DNA from: Hygrocybe punicea
Lineage: Eukaryota > Basidiomycota > Agaricomycetes > Agaricales > Hygrophoraceae
NCBI GenBank assembly: GCA_963556145.1
Contig: OY744467.1
Span: 5,828,001-5,892,000 of the forward strand
Direction: 5' to 3'
DNA length: 64,000 bases
Position 1 is the first letter of the stretch. Every line of letters begins with the position of its first letter. Below are positions 35,079-44,774 of this stretch, one piece after another. The notes under the pieces are model-generated. The model was not told where the DNA came from. It saw only the letters and a list, made by a program, of their open reading frames with translations, and did no database searches. Position numbers and translations under genes: made by a program.

Positions 35079-35378
35079 AGTCCGGGAGGTGGCCCGGATA
35101 AACCCGTCGGTGTTTGAAATATGACAATGCCGGTTGCGCTGTTGCTGTTGCCAAAGCCGTGCCACTGTTTACCCTCATCGCTCTTCCGTTTCCTTTGTTT
35201 CCTTTACCTTTCTCGCGTTGCCCCGGGGGCCACCCTTACAGTCTTTCAATCTTCTTCCTCAACGCTGCAGCTGTTGTTCCCGTTGAGCTTCCGCAGGAAC
35301 CGGGCCTCTTCGTATCTTTTCCTTTAAAGCCCTCCTTCGTTGTCGCGCACGACCCCTCTCGCTCTCTCTCCCGTCAAT

Positions 35379-36949
35379 ATGTCTCGTCCAACAATCCTTG
35401 TTTTCCTGGTTTCATTATTCCTCTGCCTCGCTCTCGTAAATGCTCGGCCAATTGCACTCGAACGGTCTCAATCTCTGGTTCGGCGCCAAGGCAGCTCTAA
35501 CAGTACTGGTAACCAATCTCCAGGCTCGTTGACAACAGTATCTACAACTCAGACGTACGTCTTGCCAATGCCCTTGTTAGCGTTGTAATAATCCCCCTCA
35601 TCCTCAGTCCTGTGGGTTCAATGGTCCAAACTTGTACTATTACCCTGACTCCGATCACGGACGCTAATGGCAATCCGGCCGTGCTGGAGGTGAAGAATTG
35701 TACGATGGCATTGAGGGAAAATCCTGCCGGAGGTGGCAATCCAGGTCCTAACACTCCACCGCCTCTAAATCCGCCGCCGCTAGGTGGCAACTCATCCTCC
35801 AGCACTTCGGCTTCAGCTTCCACTTTGACTTCGTCCGCCGGTACCGCGGCTTCGACCACGACTACACCTGCAGCTACGATCGCGACTACGCCTGCAGCTA
35901 CGATCGTGACTACGCCTGCAGCTACGATCGTGACTAGGCCTGCAACTACGATCGTGACTACGTCTGCAGCTACGATCGCGACTACGCCCGCAGTTATAAT
36001 CCCCACTACGTCTGCAGCTTCGATCGCGACTACGCCCGCAGCTACGATCCCCACTACGCCTGCGGCTACGATCGCGACTACGCCTGCAGCTATTACGACC
36101 ACGCCTTCATCGAGCAGTTCATCGAGCGTCACCCTTCCAGTAGTAATTGACGTGAGTATTCAATCACATTTCGCAACAGACATTCGATCGCCAATTCACT
36201 TGTCCGATCTGTTGGATTTCTTCTCGGTGGAGGATACCAAACTTTGTACTGATATCGTGAATCCGCACAGGGGTTCACCACCGTTACTACCACTCCAACG
36301 CCAATCTCACCGGTCCAGTCCCCAACGAGTGCAGCCGCGACCGGAGCTACAACGACGACCACGTCTTCATCGAGCAGTTCATCGAGCGTCAGCCTTCCAG
36401 TAGTAATTAATGTGAGTACTCAACATATTTCTTAATGAACATTCGACCACCAATTCATCACCCCACTTGTCCGATCTGTCGGATTTCTTCTCCATGGTGA
36501 AATGCAAACTTTGTACTGATATCGTGAATCCACACAGGGGTTCACCACCGTTTCTTCCATTCCAATACCAACATCGACGGCTGATGCCAACAATGCCGGA
36601 GGCAGTACAACTTCGCCATCGGCCAGCGCAGCACCAGCACCAGCAGCAGCGGCCGCAGCCGAAAATTCCACGCCATCGCCATCAGAGACTCAAGCTGCAT
36701 TTACCCTTCCTGGGAAGAAATTGGCTGTTCTTCCCATTGGTCTGGCTGTGTTTGCTGGAATCTCAGTTATTGCTCTTATTGTCGTCGGACTTGTCACCTA
36801 CGAACGCACAAAGTATCGCAAGGTCAGGTTAAATGCCGTGTGAATGTGTTTGACTGTTTTCGCTCATGGTCTTTATTCTTCTGTAGGCGTTCAGGCAGCG
36901 GAAACTTGCAGAAGCTGGGACAACAATGGGATATGGCGGGATGGCGTGA
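35379..36949 (+). CDS. Ser/Thr-rich single-pass membrane protein, five exons
   Basis: Exon 1 (35379-35554) has a signal peptide, 'MSRPTILVFLVSLFLCLALV', then NARPIALERSQ. Exons 2-5 are 35608-36151, 36271-36411, 36538-36822 and 36887-36949. The extracellular part is Ser/Thr/Pro-rich with about ten copies of an 8-residue TTPAATIA-like repeat. It is followed by one TM helix ('LPIGLAVFAGISVIALIVVG'), the stop-transfer segment YERTKYRK, and a short tail ending in GYGGMA. The architecture recalls fungal cell-wall sensors of the WSC/Mid2 type, but no WSC cysteine domain is present, so the role is open. The last codons could instead splice at 36946 and end as AQLP. Exon 3 and its 5' intron arose by tandem duplication (see 36098-36411). 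Confidence 0.72.
35860..36110 (+). repeat. 24-bp coding minisatellite
   Basis: Units of the form ACGCCTGCAGCTACGATCGC plus four bases are repeated about ten times inside exon 2. They encode the TTPAATIA-type repeat with A/V/P changes at one position. The number of units is likely to vary between strains. Confidence 0.85.
36098..36559 (+). repeat. Tandem duplication of an exon end, intron and exon start
   Basis: The segment from about 36098 to 36288 (end of exon 2, intron, start of exon 3) recurs at about 36359-36555 (end of exon 3, intron, start of exon 4). The shared landmarks are TCATCGAGCAGTTCATCGAG, CTTCCAGTAGTAATT, the intron text TTGTCCGATCTGT and CTTTGTACTGATATCGTGAA, and GGGTTCACCACCGTT. 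The result is a new in-frame exon of 141 bp. Confidence 0.88.
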
Positions 36950-37900
36950 GTATTCCACCTTCCATTCATCGATGACCGTCAAAAAATGCTGAAACAAATT
37001 TCGTCCAGGCAACTACCTTAGATTTGGCTTTTTTGTTTCTAACCTAACTTCTACAATTTTTTTTTGTTTTTATGGGAAAATTTGTTGCAAAAACCATTTC
37101 CCTCCCCCTCTATCCCCCTGTACAAACAGTACTTGACTTTCGGATGTTGTGGTGTACAAACAGTATCTTAATTCGCTGGTCGAGGAAGGAAGGATTGAAG
37201 AGGATGCATGATGAGTTTATCCATTTAGATTATTTTATTCTGGGGTTGCAGTGATTCATGAACACCAACCCAATACTTTACTCACCATATTTCTATCTTC
37301 AATCTGGGAGTTCTTTTGTTCTAATAATGCTCCTTACATGGATATGCTTTCTGCTAGGAGAAAAACAAAGTTCTCATCCCTGTTGCATCAGTAAAATATG
37401 CAAAATGTCTTGGGGTTCTGGTCTGTGGGAAGGAACCAGTGAAGGGTAGGATGGGCCAACTTGCTAGTGATGGTATGGTTTGGTTCTGAACCTGAATTAA
37501 GGTTCAGTTCAGACTTCTCTTACATCCTTGACAAATGATTCACACATCACTTATCATTCAGAGTTAAAAAAAAGTAGTCTAACATGAAGGTAAATTCCAG
37601 AACATGTGGCTGAAGTGAGGTTGTGGAACACTGCAAACATGAAGGGATAAGGGATTTGTAAATTTGACATACACTAAAATAATCCATAAACATATTAATA
37701 ATTTTTAAGATGGTTTGTTTTGGTTTTAAAGTTTCTTTGCTATAATCTAATCAGACCCGATACAACAGAGCTTCCCACACACATATGCCTGCACTCACCT
37801 TGGCTGCGATTGAGAGCCTGTGCGCCTCTCCCTCCATCTTACCCCGGGATCCACTCCCCATGTTTCAGTTCCACTCCACAAATTCATAAAATATTATAAC
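36950..37900. other. AT-rich intergenic stretch
   Basis: No supported gene. It is the boundary between the gene-rich left part and the transposon-rich right part of the window. Confidence 0.5.
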
Positions 37901-38281
37901 ACTGGATGCAAGCCATAATATTTCTAATAAAAATATCATGAAATTGTTTTGAAATTACATAATCCATATTATTTTAACATGTCATTTGCAGAAAACATTC
38001 TTAAGATATATAGTGCATATTTTTCTGAAAAAGATATGATAAAGACATGATAAAAATTATAAGAAAAGAAAAGATGTTTCAAAGACTGTGAAATTGTATT
38101 TCTTTTAAGATAGCACTCAAGATATTTCTATAATAACTTCCTTTAAAATGAACAGAAATTATTCAAAATGTTTTTAAACTTTTTCTTACAATAATATATT
38201 ATTAATAAAGTAACATGGATTAATTTCAATATAACTTCAAGATATTTTGAGTAGAAATAATATGGCTTGCATCCAGTGGTT
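37901..38281. mobile_element. Miniature inverted-repeat element (MITE-like hairpin)
   Basis: The left end CACTGGATGCAAGCCATA is matched in reverse complement at the right end, and homology continues inward (ATATTTCT, ATCCATATTA) so that most of the 380 bp can fold on itself. It is AT-rich with no coding potential. I could not read a clear target-site duplication, so the superfamily is not assigned. Confidence 0.75.
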
Positions 38282-38419
38282 GACTTCCTGTAATGATTAG
38301 TTTATCTTCTGCAATAAAATGCCACCTTACCAGTAGCAAGGCGAGGGGTTTATTGAGATAAGCTAATTCCTCATGCACCCTGTAGCATATTACATGTAAT
38401 TTATTAATTATTTTAGAGC

Positions 38420-39737
38420 ATGGAGCAAACCTTTTACCTCCAGCTCGAACAAGACGCAGATGCTGATGATTTTGAGGATGATAGTCAGTCCCAGCTTGCC
38501 ATAGCTGTCAGCATCCTGTACGCTGGTGCAGAAGAGGCACGATTGGTCTGATCATGCTTTCAAAACCGCAGCCGACTTTACCTCTGTTGCCCACAGCTCC
38601 TGCCCAACCCCCATGCCAACACTGCATGGACCCAGTTGTGCTGCAGTTGAAGTGACCAGGCATACATCATGATGATGGGTTTTGATGTCACCACCTTCGA
38701 TTGGATTGTTGTCAATTGGTTTGGCCAGGCATGGGAAAACACTCCCATTTCTCGCAATGATACCAATCCTGGTGGCCCTTCCTGCTGTGGTCAATGCTCA
38801 CTTGACACCGAGGGTGCCTTGGGTCTGGTCCTCCACTACCTCAACTCAACGATACACGAGCTCAGTCTTCAGCAAATTTTCACACTCATCCCAACAACCA
38901 TCTCTTGCTATCTTTTCTTTGCTATGAACGTTCTCCTCGAGACCCTCTGGTCCCTTCGTGATGCATGTATCTCCTGGTTCAGCAACCCAGTGGCATTCCA
39001 GGCCCACAATGACCTTGTACGCCAGCACCATCCACTGCTTACAGGTGCATTTGCCAGTATCGATGGCCTCAATCTACTGGTGCAGACATCAGAGGACATC
39101 GACATTGAGAATGCTACCTATAATGGATGGCTGTCCAAACACTTCATAAGCTCCATGTTGGTCTTCTCATTGAGTGGTTAGTGATTCCTCAGACCATCCC
39201 TCAGTGAGCTGATCCTTTCTGAGTAGGTCCCATCATTGCAGCTCATGTGAATGCCCCTGGCAGCTGGCATGACTCACATGTTGCCCAGCCAATCTATGAG
39301 AAGCTCCACAATCAGACGCCCCCAGTTTTTACCTTGTCACAGACACTGCTTTTCCATGTGGTTCCACCCAGATTGATGGACACATTCATGTGCCACTCAA
39401 GTCTGGCAGCTACATTCTGGGCACTCCTGATGAGGTCCAAGAAAAGATGAACTTTGATTTGCAGTTGCTCTCATACAGGCAAACTGCTGAGTGAGGCAAC
39501 CGATCTCTCCAAGGCTCCTTCGGCAGGCTGCGCATTCCTCTCAAGGTCAAACATGCAGACAAGTGAGCAGATCTCTTAGAGATCTGCATGCATCTGCACA
39601 ACCTGTGCTGCTGCTGGGTGGGATTCAATCAAATCCAGTCTGTGTATGTCCCTCGCTGGTGTGATGAGAGGGCTGATGAAGATGTTTTGAATGAGTTTGA
39701 GAGCCTCCTGTTTGCCGATCAGTGGAAGATGGACTGA
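38420..39737 (+). pseudogene. PIF/Harbinger-type (DDE_Tnp_4) transposase relict
   Basis: The frame opens at ATG 38420 (MEQTFYLQLEQDADADDFED) and has a stop at 38549 and another before 'YIMMMGFDVTTFDWIV'. The catalytic core then reads through. The first Asp is in 'FASIDGLNLLVQTSED' (about 39057). A short intron with GT..AG ends (about 39178-39226) is followed by 'AHVNAPGSWHDSHVAQ'. A frame change then gives the second Asp in LVTDTAFPCG (about 39340). The catalytic Glu is in AE followed by TGA where related proteins have AEW-G (39489-39494), a TGG-to-TGA type change. The tail 'LHNLCC...' to FADQWKMD ends at 39737. At least three stops and one frame change mark it as inactive. Confidence 0.8.
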
Positions 39738-40150
39738 GTATCACAGTTTCATACAGTTACATGCTATGAGTAATTTTTTCATCAAATGTGTTGCTATGTA
39801 CATGTAGTTTGTCCATGTACTCTTGAGTCTCATAACATGCCAAAGGCACCTCACATGGGGCATTTTATGTTTATATATTTCAGGGAACAGTGTAAGGACA
39901 GTGGGGGGGGGGGTACGATGCATCAGGCGAGTCAAAAGTTAGCAGGTAAGGACAGTAGGGGCATGAGATCCCAGGGGTATCTACGAGTAACGACAGTGTA
40001 AGGTCATATGAAACAGTGCCTAGGCACTGATGGGTCGGACATTTTCGTCCTTGAATTTCAGGAGCACCGGCTTGGCTGATGGAGTGCCATGGTGGGATTT
40101 GTGCTTTGGGGGATACCAGTCGCCATTGAGATGGCACCTTCCGTGTTGAT
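39738..40150. other. Non-coding interval between two converging transposon genes
   Basis: It lies between the stop of the Harbinger-type transposase and the stop of the Myb-like gene on the other strand. It contains a (G)10 run near 39904. Nothing else is recognised. Confidence 0.5.
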
Positions 40151-40406
40151 TCAGCATGGAGAGAATGGAACTGCACACTTGGGGCTGCCAAGTTCCACCT
40201 TCACATGGGCCACGCCTGGTTCTGATTTGATTACTGGGAGAGGGAACTCCTGCTTGATGGAAGCAGGAGCACGCCAGCCAAGGGGCAGTACAGCAGGAGC
40301 CAGAGTCATGGGTGCATCAGGATAGGTGATAGGGAGGTTACTCAGGGTGGGGCATGTGCCCCACCCTGAGATTCCATGAATGCATATGTGTGTTTCAATG
40401 CACGAC

Positions 40407-40857
40407 TAGTGTTGCACAGGGGTAAGGGTAAACCCCAGGTTTTCAGCATAAGGGTACAGGGGGTAAGGGTAGGGGTTTCAAAATTCATACCCCTGTACAC
40501 ACCCTACCATTTAAGGGTGTGTGGAAGAGGATGTAAGGGTCTTACTAAGCAGTTTTAAGATGTGTTTGACTAGTTTTTTTATGTGCATATCTTATGAAAA
40601 TGCTTTCCTCAGGCCTCTAACATATTTCTTGTCACAGTTTTAAGTAATTTAGCTTTGTAATTAACACATTAAAGATAGTTTATTGTGTTATAAAATTATG
40701 TTACTAAAATATTTATAATGTTCATGTACACTTTCACGCTTCTCATGGATTATTCATACCCTTTTCAGACCTCTATCCCTTACCCTCAATGATAGGGTTT
40801 TTGAGGGTGAGGGTAGTTTGAAGATTTGTACCCTGAGGTTACCCCTGTGCAACACTA
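40407..40857. mobile_element. 451-bp hAT-like non-autonomous element
   Basis: Termini are TAGTGTTGCACAGGGGTAA and its inverted repeat. The 8-bp flanks TGCACGAC (40399-40406) and TGCATGAC (40858-40865) match at 7 of 8 positions, as expected for an aged hAT duplication. Subterminal regions are full of GGGTAAGGGT / ACCCTTACCC motifs, and the interior is AT-rich and non-coding. It lies within the coding sequence of the Myb-like gene. Confidence 0.85.
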
Positions 40858-43502
40858 TGCATGACTCAGTTTTTGTGTCAATGATTTCAATGTTGCTGTC
40901 TGTTGCTTCATTATTGGTCACCCACTTCACTGAGCCACCCCCATCACGATAGTGTGCCTCATTGCAAAACTTGGTTTTGGGCCATGGGGTGTCTGCAGGG
41001 CAGCTGTGGGGGGTCTTGAGGGAGGCACCAACATTCATTTCTAGCTTGAGTTGAGCAAGATCGTGGGCACAGTCTGCCTTGTAGACCTGACCCTGGAGCA
41101 CAGTCATCTGTGTGTGAAGAGATTCGATGAGGGTTTGCATGTCATGATTTTGCTGCATGTGTTATGGATTGCTTCTGCAGCGGGCTCCAGCAACAATCAA
41201 CTTAACCAGGGATCAGATTCCAGAGGAGAGGACAGCAGTTTTCATTGTTGCTTACAACTAAGACAACACTGCTAAGAAGGGGGGGGGTCATGGTCTAATG
41301 TCATTGCGAGCTGTGGGGGTTACCCAAGACAAAGGGGTCTGCCCCAAGAACCAGACTAAACATAAGGAAAAGAAAGAAGAAAAAGTCCGAACCAACAACA
41401 AGAATAGTCTATATAGTGACTGGTCTTGAGGGGAGGTAAATAGAAATGCAACCATGAAGCTACAACACATCCAACTATACCATGTGTTTACCATGAGACA
41501 GACATGAGGCGTCCTCATGTCGATGTTCTCGCAATCCAACTGGAGGCCCAGGTGTCATTGAGGATAGAAGAGGTCCGGATGACTCGGATGATTTGTCATT
41601 GGATCATGTGACACACAGAATTGCCAATTTGGGGTCTATACTTGCTGTAACAGGCAAGTGCGCAGTCTGGCAAGTGCAATGTACAGTCGGGTCGAAGAGG
41701 GGTATCATCCAGTGTGGGATTGGTGAAGGGAGTGTCTTGAGGTAGTGTGGATGTAGCAGCAAGGTTGGTATGAAACAAAACAAAGGAATGTTTGGAGGAA
41801 AAACCAACTAGGACAGTGGGCTAGTCGAGGTCAGACATGCGAACAGTATAAGTTGTACTGGATGACGATGTCTGTGTCGATGATGTATCGAGGGGTGATG
41901 TCTTGTCCTGTCTGTGGAACAATGCAGTCCACCTGATGTCAGTATTTGTCCAAGAAAGGGTATTGTTGTAAACGAGTGTGGGAGGTATCAAGGTTATGGA
42001 TGGAAAAGGATAAATGAATGTGGGTCCAGGTTTCGAGTCACGGCACAAGTGACAAGCTGTGGGAATAAGATGTCGGGTGCTGCATTGAAGTGATGTCATG
42101 TGAACAATACACAATAGGGGTCAGTTCACTGTATTGGGAAGTCGTATGGTCTAGTGTTTCCAAGGCTCGGTCCAAAACCATTAGCCGTTGGAGCCAGACC
42201 GATAATTAGCCGAGCCAAGCCGTTCATTGGCTAACAGTTAAACCTTGGCTTAGCAACGGCTAGCTGTTATTAGCCATTACCAAATATCCAAATTAGGAAA
42301 TTTAGGTTTCCAAGCCCGTTTGCTGGCTTCAACATCACTTGGATAACCCCTCCGCTGCCTCCCACACCTCATGAACATGTATGGACACATTTCGCGAGGT
42401 TTTCAGGTGTTGATCACCGGTATGTGCACCTGTCTTTTTTCTTTTTCTTTTTGTATCTCCACGTAGCCTACCTAAGTACATGTATGTGAAAAAAATGAAA
42501 TATACCTACTTATATATGCACCTTCCGAGGCTCCTGTGAAAGGGCAGGTGGCCTGAACACCCTGTGAATGCCGCGCACACATCAATTGACGTGGCCAGGG
42601 CAGCTGGGAGAGGGGCAGACTCGTCCTCAGTTTCTCCTGCCCTGTCCATCGTCATTGGCGTCGTCAGCTGGCATTGTCATTATGGTCCTTGTGTTCACCT
42701 CGCGAATGCCACGCACGTGTCAATTGACACAGCCATATCCATTTGTGAGGTGGTGGTTGGCTCGGGGAGGCAGTGGGGCAGGGCTACAGGGAGAGGGGTG
42801 GAGACTTCTCATCATCGTTCCCCCTCACTGTTGCTCTTGCCTCATCCATCCTGGGTTGTCACCGTTTCCCGTTGACGTCGATGTTGCCATCATTTTTGCC
42901 CACCCGGTCATAGTCATGGTTGCTGTTGGTGCAAGTCGGATGGTGATGGACGACTCACCTGTTGTCGTGCTGGATCAATGGTATACCTGAGCTCGTTCGC
43001 ATCAGTGCGCCATTTCACCCTTCGGACCAGTTGGGCAAGTCTATCCATGAAGGCGACATGCAAAAAAAAATCAACAAAGGTGGAGAGGGGAATAGAAAAC
43101 AACTCGCCAGAGGAAACAATGCCGTTCCAACACCATTGTTCACCGCTCCTGCTCCTGCTCCATCCCCACTGCCACTACTCCTCCCAAGTAAAATATACAC
43201 GTGACCAGATAATCCAGATCCAACAGTGCACTGGCCTCATGGATGGACGACACCTGTGCGAACAACGCCTGTGCAAACAACGCATACAAAAATGCAGGCA
43301 ACGACTCTTTCTTTATCCAATGTTGCCGCCGCTGTTGTGATGGTGGCCATGACTGTGGTTGTGACCGATCAGTGCCGTAGGGTGAATGCAGCAGCCATAG
43401 CAGCAAAGAAGTTGTTGGTGGTGGTGGTGCCTGAACTTGTGAGCCTGAGTTCGAGGTCCCAGTTGCAGGGTGTTGGGTTATGGCCGTGTTGTCATCGTGC
43501 GT

Positions 43503-44297
43503 TGTAGAGGGTCCTCGACCCTCTGAGGCCGTAACATCGATATCTAGCGAATCCGCTCGAACCCGACGTCTCTAGCAATCTACGTTCGAACCCGACGCAA
43601 CCCGACGCAACCCGATGCATACCGACTAGCACGGCCGCTCACGTACCTGGTCGGTCTATCTCCTAAACTCGCGGAACTTCAAATATCATAGATAGATCTC
43701 ATCGGACTGGGATCCCGACATCGGACTTGCCTTATTCACGCCTAGCGTCTCCCTTATGGGGATATAGTAAAGTATATTGCATCTTTTACGGTTTTTTATA
43801 TCTTCCACCCATTTTCCCTGTCATCGTCGCCTCGCAATGCTCTTCCTACTTCCCCATTTTTATTCTCCTTTGTCTCCTCTCATCGGCCGAGGACTCTCGT
43901 CCGAATCTAGGTACACAAATTTGTAGTATAAAAACGGTGCCCAAGCGCCGTCTCAGAATAAGAAACCAGTTCCCCCATTTCCTCTCTCTGAGAATTAAGT
44001 CTCTCAGTAAATTCCATCGCACACATTGCTCGTCGGATTCCTCGACGCCCTCCCCGTCGTTCTACCGCCTTTATCTCTACGTTTCTCGTCACCCGACACC
44101 CGACCCGCCGTACCCGACATCGTCGGCTTCGTCGGCTTCGATCGGTCTCGATAGATTTCAGTAGTTTACTCGGCGGCTTCTTACTTTTTATATCCTATTA
44201 TCTTACTGAAGCTTGTTAGACTATTCCTAGTCACTTCTACGCTGACCCCACAGGCTTAGGATTATTATTCCGCAGCCACCCCGACCTCGCCTTTACA
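43503..44297 (+). repeat. 5' LTR of the gypsy element
   Basis: 795 bp, TG..CA. A TATAAAAA element at 43927-43934 marks a likely U3/R border. Identical in length to the 3' copy. Confidence 0.93.
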
Positions 44298-44299
44298 TC

Positions 44300-44316
44300 T
44301 GGAGCCCACCGCGAGG
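44300..44316 (+). other. Primer-binding site of the gypsy element
   Basis: TGGAGCCCACCGCGAGG starts 3 nt after the LTR and fits the CCA end of a tRNA. The cognate tRNA was not identified. The same 17-mer follows the LTR of the unrelated-looking element at 60203. Confidence 0.7.
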
Positions 44317-44774
44317 AATAGTCTAGCACCACCATAGCTTCCTCTTCCCGTATCCCTCCCTCTGACCGTCGTCTTCGAGATCTTCCTCGAAGAACTCTTC
44401 AACAAGAACTCTCTTTAGCCGCCTTCGACCCGACAATCGACGACGACTTCTTCCAGCTAGTACCCGACCACCTCGCTCGACATAACAACCTCCCGCTCGT
44501 CTCAGGGTCAAACACCCCCCTATATCTTTCATCCGACAGTCTCGAATCGGTCGATATACCGATAATTACCATTACACCCGACTCATCCGATCTCAGTTCG
44601 ACACCCGCATCGCCTACGTCCCCGACTTCGACCTCGTTAGAACCCCCATCCACGTCTTCGCTCTCGACATCGAAAACTCCATCATCGTCATCGTCTCCGT
44701 CTTCGCTCTCGACATCGAAAACTCCGTCATCAACATCGTCCCCGTCTTCGTCTTCGTCCACGCCGTCATCGCCC

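Noticed and set aside
34798..35178. Poly-Thr and poly-Val open frames
   Set aside because: Translation of a GTC/GTT repeat with no flanking domain.
43503..43520. 5-bp target duplication for the gypsy element
   Set aside because: Only GCGT (4 bp) is shared on both sides. The fifth base differs whichever way the border is drawn.
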